Positions 10,553 to 22,512 are shown, numbered from the stretch's first letter. The stretch is 64,000 nt of DNA from Puccinia triticina (GCF_026914185.1 NC_070575.1:1178001-1242000); one strand, 5' to 3'. Translations and numbers: made by a program. Notes: generated by a model from the letters alone, not told the origin.

Positions 10553-12758
10553 GGTATTAAGAAAATTTATGTTGTGCCACTGAGTCTACTTTATCAAGTC
10601 AAAGGCTTATACTTCCTAGAATAGATCATGATGTTTTCATTTTTTTAACTTGAATGGAACACATCTCTTCATAGAATTTCTCCTGCGAATCTTTGCTGCA
10701 CCAAATGACAGCCCGTGAATCAAAGAACTGAGTGTTACGAGACGTTGAGCAAATCTGATTCATTGATGTGAGAATTCACGCTTGTGAACAGTGCCTTTCT
10801 CATAAATTGAGAAAGGTACAGGGAGCTAAATTAGCTGCAGCAACAGGTGAGCAAAGCGACCCTCTTCCGCAGTCCAAGCTGCACCGCAAGGAAACTGCCC
10901 TTGTTCTGATGAATGCAGATCCTTGCTCCGCGATACACCCGTGGGTGAAATTTCAAAGTTTCATTCCAGGAATTTTACCGGATGGTACAAAAAACCGAAG
11001 TCCAATCGGAATCATTCCGGTATGGTCAAAGGACCAAAAACCGATTGGAATGCTTCCGGTATGGTCAAAGGACTGGAATCATTCCAATCGCAATTTGGGT
11101 TAAAACCAAACCCAAAAAAAAGGTTCACATGGGAACAAAGTCAAATACGTTTTGACTTTGTTCCAGGAAGTTCAGGCCGGAATATCATTCTGGTTTTTTT
11201 CCTGGATTTTGTCCGGAAAATTTTTGTGTATGACCAATCAAGCCTTGCAGATGCAGAGTCATAGACACAAATCATGCCGTGCCTTGTATGGCTTGTCTAG
11301 GGTGGTGGTCAAGGAGCTCCGATGGGGGTGTATCAGAAACATGGTGCTGGTTCAAACTTCAAGCCCCCCTTTTGGCTGGGTGATTTGTTTGGTCCTCATT
11401 TTGAGCCACCTAACACCCGCCACAGCCCAAAACCATTCCAAATAGCATTCAAAAGCAGTTTGGAAAGTGGTTGGGAATCCGTGATATTTTTGGATTGCCC
11501 TCCAGTATATTTCCAGAAAAATTCCAGTGGAAACGCTGAACCTCTAATGACGCCCCCCCCCCCCCTTGCAGGCAGACACCTCAGAATGATATTGGTTGCC
11601 AACCAGAATCATTTTGAAGAACTTCACCAGTGGTGTACGCAAGCTGAGATCTGTGGTAAATCCCGGTGTGATGAACGAAAGTGGTCACTGCGTAGAAATG
11701 TCAGGACCCCGCCGCTCCAAGATGATTCCCAGGTAAAGTCGGGTGATCTGGAGAAACTCCGCTCCACAGCTCCGCCGCGTTGTAGGGCTCTGAGTGGGAT
11801 AAATAAAGTAAAGCTTGTAAAATAATCTAGCTCCGCAAAGTAAACAGTAAAATAAAGCTCCGCCGCATAAAGAAGATAACTCCACCACAAAACTCCGCAA
11901 AAACCGCAAGAAACAGCCGTAAAGCAAACACAAAGCTCTGCAAAGCACAACCGTAACACATAAAGCAAGTCCGCAACGTAAAAACTCCGCTCCGCAACGT
12001 ACGCAAAGTAAAAGAAGCACAACAATCCGCAAAGTAAAGTAAAAACCGTAAAAAGAGAGTCTGTGGGGAGTATGATTATGAATCCTTCCTCCCCCACTGT
12101 GGTTTTATAGAGAAAAAGGAAGAGAACTAAAAGATATCCTCCGCCCGCCTCCCACGCATGCCATCCGCTAACTCCGTTCACACACGCACACTCGTCATCC
12201 GCCAAGCGCTATACACACGCACGTCATCCGCCAAGCTCCGCTCTCACACCAACTCCTGTCGCCTCCGCCGCTTGCCTTCGACCGCCGTCAAACTCCTCTC
12301 TCTAGCTTCCACGCCCCTGTCTAGCCTATGATTTCAGGATCCCACACGCCGCCCTTCTGGCTGCCACGGCTTCCCCCAATCACCACCTCCGCTATCCAGT
12401 CCGTGCTGGCCTGCTTAGTCTGAGTCCAGTTCCGCCGTCGAGCTCCGCGCGCCGCCGCCTTCAGTTGTGCGCTCCGCTCCGCTCCGTTCCGCACCATTTC
12501 CGCACCGTTTCCGCACCGCCTGTGCTCCGTGGACAATTTGACACGAGTTCCAGAACTGATCACCACACCGGGAACCAGTAAGAGATCAAATCACAGCCAG
12601 TGCCCAAGGTGAGTAGCTGCTTCTTTCTTTCTCTATGAACTGACTAGATGTTTTACTAAAAGCTGCATTATCATTTCTCTAGACAAAGTTGATGAAGAAA
12701 AGATCAAACAAGCAATTCCTCTAAAAAAAAGAAGGAAAGTCAATCAGTGAGTTGAAAT
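10553..12758. other. Repeat-rich intergenic region
   Basis: No gene is supported. At 10984-11090 a short unit with GGAAT(C/G)(A/C)TTCCGGTATGGTCAAAGGA is repeated. A run of C lies at about 11551-11562. From 11820 the sequence becomes the CTCCGCAAAGTAAA-type repeat listed separately. Confidence 0.6.
11815..12600. repeat. CTCCGCAAAGTAAA-rich dispersed repeat, copy 1
   Basis: The block is rich in short CTCCGC and AAAGTAAA words, then C-rich, with the phrases CACGCCCCTGTCTAGCCT and CCCACACGCCGCC near its end. The same order of words and phrases (ACACCCCTGTCTAGCCTCTG, GCCACACGCTGCC) is found at 26085-26830 in the same orientation. The copies could be parts of a decayed LTR element, but no coding capacity remains to show it. 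Confidence 0.55.
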
Positions 12759-12879
12759 CACTGCAAGAAAAACTCTAGAAACTGCTTGCAGTTGAGATGC
12801 AAGAGCTCAAGGCAAGCTGTGCCTCATGAAAGAATCAAGCACTGTTTGATTTCATGCACATTGCATAATTTATACAAGA

Positions 12880-13237
12880 GTGACTCAGCAATGGGCCACT
12901 ACACTACACTAACGTTATTGGACAATAACTTTTAGTGTAGCCATTTTATTGACTCCCAAATTCATGTTATTTGTTATCTCAGATACAAGTATCCATACTA
13001 ACAATAACAGGAAATAACAGCAATAACAACAATAACAGGCATTTTATTGCTACTAACAGGATACAATAACAGTTATTGCTGTTCAGTGTTATCCATCACT
13101 ATTTCCTGGGCAAGTTCCTGTATTGTTAGCAACACAAAAAACAAGATAACAGAAAATGTTGTTATTGTTAGCTGGTTTTGGCTAAAATACACTACACTAA
13201 CAAATAATGTTAGTGTATTGGCCCACCGTTGAGTGAC
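12880..13237. repeat. Nested inverted-repeat element
   Basis: GTGACTCAGCAATGGGCC-ACTACACTACACTAAC at 12880 faces an imperfect reverse complement ending GGCCCACCGTTGAGTGAC at 13237. The interior is built of ATAACA/TGTTAT words. It lies wholly inside the CACTG element, so it inserted later or was carried along. Confidence 0.65.
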
Positions 13238-13279
13238 TGTAAGTTCCAAAAAACTGAGTACGGGCTCCAAAATACTGAG

Positions 13280-13427
13280 GCCCCGTTTGGAGCCAATATA
13301 ATTGCGCGATATAATCTGGAAACTTGTGACATTTGATCAAGTTTTGGCGGACCTGATCAGATGTCACATAGGATTTCATGCAAACAAACTTATATATTGC
13401 CTGGATTATATCGGCTCCAAACGGGGC
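13280..13427. mobile_element. 148-bp MITE with GCCCCGTTTGGAGCC ends
   Basis: GCCCCGTTTGGAGCCAATAT at the left faces ATCGGCTCCAAACGGGGC at the right. CTGAG flanks both sides (13275-13279 and 13428-13432), a probable 5-bp duplication; a 3-bp TGA reading is also possible because the ends are ambiguous. Superfamily not assigned. Confidence 0.75.
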
Positions 13428-13446
13428 CTGAGTTGATACCTGTGCA

Positions 13447-13990
13447 AATTCCCCTTTCATGTGAAAAGCCCCCTTTCATGTGCACATACCCCTTTTATGG
13501 GCACATACCCCATTCATGTGCACATACCCCTTTCATGTGCACATACCCCTTTCATGTGCACATATCCCTTTTGCATGCATTCACCCCTTTCATAAAATGA
13601 CCATGCCCCTTTATGTGCACATACCCCTTTCATGTGTGTGTATCCCTTTTTCATGTGCATGTATCACTTTCACAATGTGTACATACCCCTTTCATCATGC
13701 ATTCATGACCCTTCCATGTTTACATGTCCCCTTTGAGTTTTTTTAAATCCCTTTCAATATCCCTTTCATCATTCAGGTTTACATACCCCTTTGATGTTTA
13801 CATATCCCTTTCAGCACACACTCCTTTCATGCATGCAAATACCTTTCAGGCATACATCATACCCCTTTCATCATGTTTAAATATCCCTTTTATGTGTTAA
13901 TACACCTTCTCACATTCCCCTTTCATGCTTACATATTCCTTTCATATGTACATATCCCTTCCATGTGTACACACCCTTTTTATGTTATTC
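13447..13990. repeat. Minisatellite, unit CCCCTTTCATGTGCACATA
   Basis: A unit of about 19-20 bp with consensus CCCCTTTCATGTGCACATA is repeated more than 20 times. It is regular from 13485 to 13640 and increasingly degenerate after that. The frames read through it are repeat translations, not genes. Confidence 0.85.
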
Positions 13991-14677
13991 TGGCTGGATT
14001 CAATGACACATGGAGTGTTTACTAAAAGAAAATGAAAGGGTGCTCAGGGGGATGCTCATTTTCAAGGTTGAACATTTGCCTCAGCCTACTGCATGAGCCT
14101 TACAGTATGTTCAGCATTGGGATGCTGAAAAAGGTACACACTCAAGGTGCACCAGCACAGAATTTGGGTGCTTGACTGCAGCTTGAGCTGAGGCTTGATT
14201 CAAGCTTGCTGCATCTCAACTGCAAGCAGTTTCTAGAGTTTTTCTTGCAGTGAATGGTCCTAAGATCAGCTAAGAAACACAAAGGCCAAAGAAGAGTATC
14301 ATTGTGACTCTATATAACATTGTGATAATCCTCCCTTGTTTTGCCAAAGCAAAACAAGACGGATCAAATAGGTCTTGAGACTCATTAGAATATGTTGAGT
14401 AAGGGCAAGGGTGTCTGTCTATTGAACCTCACCTAGAATCTAAGTTGATATGGAGTGATAGGGAACAGATTGATGATGATGAATTGCAAGACTCCTGTTC
14501 TCCACTTTTGTTTTTCCTATTTCTTATACTCTTCTAGTAGAGAGAGTTCAAAATCTGCTCCTAGTTGAACAGCTGCTCTGCAGCCTCTTTGTTTCTTACT
14601 TAATATTTAGCAGTAGTTAGTGATGACTAAAGCCTAATAAATGCAATAAACTCCTAGTCTTATGCATTCTTTCAACA

Positions 14678-14830
14678 AGGGCCCAATTATAAAGAAGTTT
14701 TGGGATAGCTTTTGGCTTGGTTCCAAATAAATTTGAAATCAAAAAAGATTATCTTTTTAGTGCAGATACAGGCCCAAAACTGTTTCCAACCTGTTACAAA
14801 ACCAACTTTAAATTATAATGCCACCACCAA
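14678..14830 (+). repeat. GGGCCCAATTATAAA repeat family, copy 1
   Basis: The order of words (GGGCCCAATTATAAA, GTTTTGGGATA, CAAATAAATTTGAAATCA, GTGCAGATACAGG, AAAACTGTTTCCAACCTGTT, AAATTAT) is the same as at 33574-33710. An inverted relative lies at 18108-18263. Confidence 0.7.
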
Positions 14831-15739
14831 GCTGGATGGATTTCTGGGGAAGCTGAACTTGAGCCTTGCACTACCAAAGCTTTCCCCGTTGTCCTGACCA
14901 ACCTGCAATATTTTATGAGCTGTAGGACAGGCTCTGCAGTGCAGACTCACATGTAAACAGATTACACGTACATGTTACAGACCATGCTCAAGGTTTGAGA
15001 GCCTGGAGATCCAAGCCTCTTCCTCATCCTGCAATCTACCATCTTGGATCCAGAACCCTTAGACCCCAAGACCCCAGACTCCATCTTCCTCTCCACAGAA
15101 CAGACCATAACACAATCACAACCAACCAAGAATGTTTGGACCAGGACATGCACCAGATTGCACCTCTTCACTCAAAATTAGATAATGGGAGATTCTGGCC
15201 ATGCTTGTGATAAGGATGCTGGTGCTGCTGGACCAAACACCTCTTTTGTTCACAGCCCATTGGAGGCCAGCCAAAATACCTCAAGCCTTCAGGGCAGCTA
15301 AAAAACCTCATTCTCTTGTTCCCCTGGAGCAAAAATGTCTCACTCTTTTCTATTTAAGGAGGACCTCCTCCCCCCAGTTGTCATTTCTCTCAGCAAGCTA
15401 CTTGCACTCAGCTTACCCCATAACAGTACAACACTTGCTCACTCTACAGTATTAGCCCAACTATATATCAGGGTGTTCCACAACCCTCTTGCAGCAACAC
15501 ACAGACCATATCAACTTACAGCTCACTCAGCACCAGTTACATCACCCATATTCCCTAAGCCACCTGCTCAACGTAGGCTATCTTTTGATACACCTCCACT
15601 ATCACTACATTAAACCTTCCAATCCAAGTTTGGGGGGCTTGTTTTAGTGCCTAGTGACCCAGGAAAGGCAGAGGTTCCCTCATTCATCCCTTTCTGGACT
15701 CAGGAAAAGGTTCTCAGGAACACTTTTGAGCTTACAACA

Positions 15740-15975
15740 TGGATTCCACAGCATGGCCCAACCCATGGTCACCTGCCTGGACACCCATATGGTCACCATT
15801 TTTATGGTTCCAGGCATGGATCCACACATGGTAAACTTCCTGTTTAACTGGCAATTTACATGATTGTGTGGACAGCATGGTATGGATCCACACCTGGACA
15901 CCTTCCTGGTTACATGGACATCTATCTGGTTACGTGGACACCCTGGTATGGCTCCACGTATGGACACCACCATGG
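15740..15975. repeat. Degenerate tandem repeat (TGGACACC...CTGGTTAC)
   Basis: Words such as CCACACCTGGACACC, CATGGTCACCT, CCTGGTTACATGGACA and CTGGTTACGTGGACACC recur at irregular spacing of 20-30 bp. Frames on both strands through it are low-complexity. Confidence 0.5.
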
Positions 15976-17100
15976 CTGTGTGTGTACCTCCCTGGTTGTC
16001 ACACCAGCAAAAACCCCTCACATAGAGCTCCCACCAGCAAAAACCACCACATTTTACTATAAAAGGAGGATGTTTTCCCTGCTCATTTTCAGCATGCCAC
16101 TCAGGCAATCCTAAACAGAACACACATCTCACTCAGAGTTACAAGCCCCATCCACATAAATCCAGAAGTGTGATCTCATTCAAGTTTCCCATCAAAATCT
16201 TTCATACCTCAGAGGATATATAAGTATATAAGTAGCTAGCATCACCATTTGTGCTCTTAACAAATGTTGGATTTCTTGTCTCATTTCCTTCTGCCTTCTG
16301 ATTCCCAATCTCAGTGTCACTCTGCTTCCTTCTTATTTGTCGATCTCATACTCACCTTTTAGCTCATGTCATGTTATTCTATCTCCTCAGCTTGTGACCT
16401 CAATCCCTGATCTGATGTTGTGCTTAGCGTTTGCTCTACTGTGTCCGTTATGTGCGCGCGCGCTTGGTTTGTGATAGTATGAATGTTGCCTGGTTCCTTG
16501 TCTTGAGTTCCATCACCTTCCATCTCCTTCCATTATTTTCTTTGCATATTCATTGTGTTCCAAACCACAAGTCTGCCCTGTGTATTTAGCCTACATCTGC
16601 CATAGTCTACTTCAGCACAATCAACCTCATTGGTTCTTCCTCAAATCATCTGCTCCTCCAAATCCGAGACGATCCGGTGAGCCATCATCCCCTCACTGTC
16701 CCCTCTCAAGCCTACAGGCTCATCTCATGTGCTTTCTTTGTGCGGTGGTCTTCATCTGAAATCCCTTCAACAAGTCAAAGTGATCTTAATCCATTGAGCT
16801 CTTAACTCAAGGTTAAGGAAGAGGGCAAAGACACTTTGAATAGTTTACATATAACATCAGTTCTCTCAAAAGTCTTGTATCAATTTATCTCTGCTTCAAT
16901 CAAAAACATATAAAACCATATAAAACATATCTTGCGTTAAGACTCATTTCCATTCTCCAACTCAAGGCTGTTGTAAACCACTCCAACTCCATTTCCCATA
17001 CAGAATCCACCAAACCCATTTCTTCTGAATTTAAGTTTGATCTAGGTCTGATAAGAGACTGCTGCACATAGTCCTCTCTATCATTAGTTTGCCACAACAA

Positions 17101-17248
17101 TTATGGTGTTCAAAGTTGAATTATGCATGCATAAATCATAATTTCATAAAACCTTTCCAGTGGGATATCAAACTCACACAATCCCCTGCAAAGAAGGGTT
17201 TATGAATTTATGATTTATGCATGCATAAATCAACTTTGAACACCATAA
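17101..17248. mobile_element. MITE with TGGTGTTCAAAGTTGA ends and TA flanks
   Basis: TTATGGTGTTCAAAGTTGA at 17101 is the exact reverse complement of TCAACTTTGAACACCATAA at 17248, with an inner TTATGCATGCATAAATCAT arm pair. TA lies at each boundary, as in Tc1/mariner-type insertions. The same ends occur in the larger element at 52149. Confidence 0.7.
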
Positions 17249-17285
17249 ATAAAAATAAATTTGTTGTGATAAGTATCATAGAGGG

Positions 17286-17603
17286 CAACAATGCATCTAT
17301 TACCCTACGGTTAGCGTGTAATACCCTAATTTAGCGGTTTTTTAGCACCGCTACGCTAAAAAAAATTGTAGCGGGCGGACTATTACAATTACAGCTAACT
17401 CAGATTGGGCAAAAAAGTGCAATTTTCGCTACAAATTACAGCTAATTTATTGTAGCGAGCCGCTAATTAGCTGTAATTTAGCGTTAGCGGTTTTTAGCGG
17501 GTTGGTATTACGCTAAAAATTACAGCCCCAGATTATTAGCGACAAGCGCTACAATTTAGTTTTAGCGGCGCTAATTACATTTAGCGTAATAGATGCATTG
17601 TTG
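17286..17603. mobile_element. 318-bp MITE with CAACAATGCATCTATTAC ends and TAGCG-rich interior
   Basis: CAACAATGCATCTATTAC at 17286 faces GTAATAGATGCATTGTTG at 17603. TAGAGGG flanks both sides (17279-17285 and 17604-17610), a 7-bp or slightly longer duplication. The interior is made of many TTAGCG/CGCTAA words in both orientations, so it can fold over much of its length. Confidence 0.8.
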
Positions 17604-18107
17604 TAGAGGGGCAGGTCTTTCAAACCACCTGTAATAGTTGTAATAGCTTCTTACATATTTGAAATATTACAACTGGTATTTCCCCCTTCAGAACTGCCAC
17701 CCATCCCAAAGGAGTTCTCACAATGCAAAATTTTGTGTTTATGTTCCTTTCTTCCAAACTTGTCTTTCCCCTTTCTTTTCTCTTTTTCCCATTGGGATAT
17801 TTTTTGTTATTTATTTCCTCACCATTTATATTATTATCTATCCAAGTAATGGTTTCTTGGAAACATAAGCTATCAAAAATCATATTTATAAGAACCTTAT
17901 AACAAACGGAAACAACTGAATCTTAATATACTATTCATTCAGTGCGCAATGTCAAACCAAACTGCACTTTTTCAAAAAAAATAAAATACTATTCAAGCAT
18001 ACAGCCAACTACCCTCTTGGGTAAGTTTCACAGCCACATAGCAAACTGAGTAGTAGGTGGATCCCCATGTGTATGGCAGGCATGCTGAGCTGTAATCACA
18101 TTCAAAA

Positions 18108-18263
18108 CAGTATTGGCCAAACAGTTTTCCCCAACCACCTTCCCAAGGTGGTTTGGGTTGTTTTGAGATTTTATTGTCCGAAAAAATCAGCAAAAAGCTG
18201 TTTCAAACTCGTTTGGAATCAAACCCTAAACCATCTCAAAAGTTGTTTATAATTGGGCTCTAA
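18108..18263 (-). repeat. GGGCCCAATTATAAA repeat family, inverted copy
   Basis: Read on the minus strand it starts GAGCCCAATTATAAACAAC and continues with a GTTTGATTCCAAACGAGTTTG-like arm. It is shorter and more divergent than the copies at 14678 and 33574. Confidence 0.5.
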
Positions 18264-18644
18264 TGCAGTTCATTACTGGAATTTTCAATCCTCGCCCAAC
18301 GTGAAATTTCGCGGAGCATATGAATACTATACCTAATTTAATCATAGACTATGGTTTTACAGAGAAGAACAAGCAAAAGTCAATTGAATGGTCAGTATGC
18401 CACACTTTGCTACAGTGGCCGGAGTACAACCAAGAGTCTATGGAGATATGGTGGGAAAGACGAACTATGAATCAAGCCGTAAAAAACTGAGGCAAGATTT
18501 TAATGAACGGACAACAGATAACCGGTAAGCTTCAGAAGTAATGTTACGGTTTTTTCGGCTGTTGGTTTACGAAAAAAGAACAACTTACGCGTCCACCCTG
18601 GAAAGTTCCGAGACGTTTGTCGAAAGAAGGGGTACCAGTTAGCT

Positions 18645-19271
18645 CTAACTGTGTCTGGAGTACAATGCAGCATAAAAATGGAAGGGGAAAGAGGACAAAC
18701 ATAGAATAAAGCCAAATGAATTGTCGATCAAACCGGATATCCAAAAGGCGTAACTGAACTTGAGGTTTTCGGCCAGATTCTGAAAAGTGGACTGATTTTT
18801 GACGGGCTGGATAGACGAGTAACCTAATATTAACCTGAGGTAGTTTACGAGAAGGATGATAAGATTGGTGATCGTGAAGCTGGCTAGATAAAAGCTCAGT
18901 CCTGAGAAGTTTGTCAAGCCGATGATTCCAGTGAGCGAGCCTGATAGACATGAGCAGGCTGGGATATTTTGGTTTTCGTTTTGTTGTTGGTTGGTTCGTT
19001 AAGATCGGTTCAAAGGTATCAAAAACCGGTCAGGCGTGTTGTCCAGCTCGATTCATTATGCATTGTGGACATCTACTCAACTTGACCGAATCGAGTCGAT
19101 TGCCCGATCGTTCCAAATGACCTGGAGGAAACGACAACCATCCGAATGGTCAGAAACGGCGGGTGGGTGGGAAAGGATTCACCGTTGAACGTCTCTTTAT
19201 CTGATACTCACGTTTTCCGTGAATTCGGGATGGGTGATTCGACGCGCTTGATGATGGCTCGTGTTCGCCAT
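18645..19271 (-). CDS. EMC6: ER membrane protein complex subunit 6 (EMC6)
   Basis: Exons are 19271-19212, 19121-19082 and 18958-18645; the product is 137 aa. EMC6 is a small multi-pass subunit of the ER membrane complex, which inserts tail-anchored and multi-pass proteins. The joined sequence reads FTEN-VIWNDRAIDSIRS-TCSCLSG-SLTGIIGLTNFSGLSFYL, matching the family's order: N-terminal segment, IRS.SCLSG motif, GI.GL...G..F helix. A second hydrophobic part (FWISGLIDNSFGFILCL) follows. The first intron uses GTGAGT; the second uses a less usual GTTGAG donor, needed to keep phase. The longer overlapping frame (18544-18951) is a shadow. A possible intron in exon 3 would break the frame, so I read it unspliced, which gives a slightly long C-terminus. 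It shares a short divergent promoter with the ING gene. Confidence 0.82.
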
Positions 19272-19458
19272 CTTGCGCCCTCGTTCCTGTCCAGTGTCTG
19301 TCCTCCAGTTATAGATTTTGATTGAGGATCGACGGGTTACCCGACTATATACTGACGGATCGGAGCGGTCTTGAGGGGGCGAGTAGCCATTCGGGGCCCC
19401 GCGCGTCAACTATCAATCCATTCGACTCGGACAACTGGACATCACCGTTATCCCAAAG
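19272..19458. promoter_or_regulatory. Divergent promoter region between EMC6 and the ING gene
   Basis: Only 187 bp separate the two start codons, so both 5' leaders and both promoters must fit here. There is no clear TATA box; CG-containing words (GATCGACGGG, GGATCGGAGCGG) are common. Confidence 0.6.
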
Positions 19459-20961
19459 ATGGAAGATGCTACACACACTCTCCTTCAAGTGAGTGCTAAC
19501 TTTTCAGGTTTCAGTTTTCCTTGGTCATCGTAGATCGGGTATCGATTGGACTATTGCGAAATTAATCATGTAGGACTTTGTCGACTCTTTGGCGAATCTA
19601 CCATCTGAGGTGGGCCATCTGCTGTGCGAGATAGCCTATCTAGACTATGCCAAGAAGTCGGCGAAGGATGACCAACCGCCGGTTTCGCAAGCCGGTAACG
19701 GAGAGTCCGGCTTGAACAAGAAATGGTATTCGGTTGATGAATCGCGCCGTAAGGCGGCTTCTAAGCAAAGCTCAATCGTTCGACACTCTCATAAGCCTCC
19801 CAATAACCTGTTGACTCCTAACCCGAAGGAGCCTGTCCTCATCGAAAGGGCACTCGCCCATTATGACGATGCTATCAAGTTGAGCAAGGAGAAGGAGAAA
19901 TTCGCTTCTGGAGCAGTCAATTTGGTATGAACCCTTTGATGTCTCTTAGCTTCGTGTCGGGATCTTACCCTCTCCCGACCTCCGCGCGAGCTCACATACA
20001 TGATTCCGTAATCTTTTTCTTTCATCCGTCTGATTGTTCTTGGTTAAATTTCCAGGTCACTCGACACCTTGAAAGACTCAACCAGGAGCTGGCTAAACTG
20101 GCAGCCACAACTGGAATAGAGGTCCCGGAATTCAAAAGGGAGCCATCAGAGCCGCCTACGGCCCCGGGCTCATTGAATCCAATGTCCAACGGGGCACCGA
20201 ATGCTGCTGGCACTCCTGCTCCAGCCTCTGAAACAGCTCGCAATAACAGTAGGTTTTGCAAACATCTGCTCGCTCCTCACTGCATGCGTCCACTTTTCAC
20301 CAGAGATTTATTCCACTTGTTGATGACCTGTAGAGCGAAAACAACTCTCGATGGATACACCTTCTCCGCACAACTTCACGCCTAGCCAACTCCCTAACAT
20401 TACGGGGAGTTCTGCAGCTCAAGGGAGTGGCCAAGGTATGCCCCTTTTCGCTCAAACCTCTTATACATCGCATTTTACTTATCATTGATCGATCCTGGAA
20501 CATAAATGTAGCCAATAAACGTCGGGCTGGCCAAGCACGTCAAACACTTCGCATCCACATGCCATCCATACAGCCCAAAGAAACTGAAGAAATGGCTGCG
20601 ATGGAGTACGACCCAGGTGAGGAAGCAGAGGCTGATGAAGGAGAAGAGAGTAATGCCGGAGACGATGCGACGCTCTATTGCTTTTGCCAAAAGGTTTCAT
20701 ACGGTGAAGTACGTTATCACCCACTATCCTTTCGTCCCCTATGCCTCGCCCTCGCACATTTTCTCTTAGCTTACGTTTTTTTCGGTTGGCTGGGATTAGA
20801 TGATTGGGTGTGATAATAAAACCTGTCAATACGAATGGTTCCATGTTTCTTGTTTGGGCCTCAAAGAGACGCCAATTGGCAAGTGGTATTGTCCTCAATG
20901 TACCGCCGAAGGAAAAGGCCAAAAATTCTTGCATACTGGTCGACAACGTAAAAGAGCTTGA
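19459..20961 (+). CDS. ING-family PHD-finger chromatin protein (Yng2-like)
   Basis: Exons are 19459-19488, 19574-19924, 20056-20248, 20334-20435, 20512-20708 and 20800-20961; the product is 344 aa. The N-terminus (LLQDFVDSLANLPSEV) is the ING helical domain that binds histone acetyltransferase or deacetylase partners. The linker has a basic KRKQ at the third junction, a basic NKRRAGQARQ stretch, and an acidic EEAEADEGEE run. The C-terminal PHD finger shows all eight zinc ligands: Cys282, Cys284, Cys295, Cys300, His306, Cys309, Cys322 and Cys325, with the WFH...C...W(Y)CP core that reads H3K4 methylation in this family. A basic tail (GRQRKRA) follows. It could be the NuA4 subunit Yng2, or a Yng1- or Pho23-like member; sequence alone does not separate them. 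All introns are short and phases agree throughout. Confidence 0.88.
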
Positions 20962-22421
20962 TGCCTTCTTGTGTGTATCGAATTTCTCATTTTCGTGATC
21001 GTTCTTTTTTCTGACTTCCTCGAGCCACTGTTGTCGAAAGAGTCGTGTCTCCCTGGTGTGTTAATAATTTATTGTTTTGAATTTTGAGATGTGTATTTAC
21101 CCTGCTTCACCTGATTGAAATATTAGAGTGCTTCAGAAGTCTTCTGCCTTCCTGCTTGTGTCCTACAATCTTGCACGCCTGTGTTGAATCGAACTACTTT
21201 TGGCCCAACTGTTGGTGGAACTTGGATAACTCTTAGCAAAGCTTATGATACATCTGGCCCAATTTTTTATCACTGGTCATGTTGACATCTCAAACCCAGG
21301 AAGAATCAGGACAAAAGCATCTTGGCTGAAACATTATTAAGGCATTGCATGTCTGAAAGCTGAGTTGAAATATTTTTGTAAATTTCCCCAAAAGGGGGAG
21401 GTGTGTTGAGTTACACATATGCTTATATGTCTCAGCTTGTATGCTTCAACCAAAACACCAGGAATCTTGTATTTAGTCCTCACCAGATTACTGTAGTGTT
21501 TTCCTTCCTTAGTGAATTCAAACCATCATCTCTCACTCACAAAGTGTCACAGGCCTGTCAGCCGTGAACTTTGGTTTTTCATCTTGCGTCCCCCGCAACA
21601 AGGTGGATATACTTACACATCATATCAACATATGAGCCACAACTAATATAAGGCTGGTTAGTCCAATCCCACAATTTGCAACATTCCCATGTATTTTGTG
21701 TTTTCCTTAAATTCAGTTTAATGTTTGATCCACATTCTTTAAATCAGTCCTTCAAGCCTTAGTGAATTTGGAATAAATACATACCTGCACACATTTTTCT
21801 ATGCTGCTCAAGTGTCTTGATGCACTAAATGACACACCAGAAAACACCTGGCTGTACTAGTTTATTTTGGATGCACTTAGGCCCTGTTTATTAGTGTGAT
21901 ATAGATAGTTTAATATCAAAAGCACAGTACAATTACATACTGTAAAACATCATTTTTAGGCCCCTTTGGATGCATCATACATGCAGGTGTTGCACAAATC
22001 ACTAAATAAAAAACAATATATTCAAAATTTGTACTTAAATGCTTTTTCAGGCTAGGTGAACAACTGGTCTCCTCACTATTTCCATCAGATTCAAAAAAAC
22101 TGGCTATCTTCAGTGCCATAATAGAAATGTTGAAAGATATTTGGTACCCATTTGGAGGAACCTGGCACCTGTGGGTCGGTACTGCCCACTCACCATGGGA
22201 TCCACCCACAAGCAGCACATTGTCAGCCTCATCCTCTGAGTATCATCTTTCAAATCTAACCCAAACCTATGAGTGTTTATGAGCACTTTGGGTACCACTG
22301 GTGCCCCCCCCCCCCAAAGTACTACCTGCACTAGCTGGCATCAGCCAGGAAGTTCCTGGTGCAGTACCAGGTGTCTCTTTTGTCCAAAATCACAGGCTAG
22401 AGAATGTCAAAACGGACCCGG

Positions 22422-22512
22422 GTGTAATTTACACCGCCGGTACCCGCGTGTTTTTTTCCAGAAACAGGCACCCGGCACCGCATCCGGCACCGCCTGGCGG
22501 GTACCAGCGGTC
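22422..22512. repeat. GC-rich palindromic repeat (CACCCGGCACCGCATCCGGC), copy 1
   Basis: CACCCGGCACCGCATCCGGC followed by ACCGCCTGGCGGGT is also found at about 24401-24433, with GTACCCG palindromes and a TTTTTTCC-AGAAA spacer before it in both. Confidence 0.65.

Larger units (their letters stand above)
12759..14252. mobile_element. Non-autonomous DNA transposon with CACTG ends (CACTA-like), 1494 bp
   Basis: The left end CACTGCAAGAAAAACTCTAG and the following AAACTGCTTGCAGTTGAGATG recur as the exact reverse complement at the right end, giving terminal inverted repeats of about 45 bp. Both sides are flanked by AAT, a 3-bp target duplication. CACTR ends with 3-bp duplications are known for the CACTA/EnSpm superfamily; assignment to it is inference. 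No transposase frame is present. Nested inside are an inverted repeat, a short MITE and a minisatellite. Confidence 0.8.
14253..17100. other. Intergenic region without a supported gene
   Basis: Only short, unrelated frames occur. It contains a GGGCCCAATTATAAA repeat at 14680, a degenerate tandem region at 15740-15975, and TATA-like words (CTATTTAAGG at 15351, TATAAAAGGAGG at 16059, TATATAAGTATATAAG at 16218). These could be promoters of decayed retroelements, but I found no matching LTR pair. Confidence 0.5.

Noticed and set aside
11624..12205. 193-aa Tyr/Phe/Leu-rich minus-strand frame
   Set aside because: Produced by CTCCGCAAAGTAAA-type repeat sequence; no start context or family.
18544..18951. 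135-aa minus-strand frame over EMC6
   Set aside because: Another frame in the same place matches EMC6 after splicing, including its helices; this one is a shadow.
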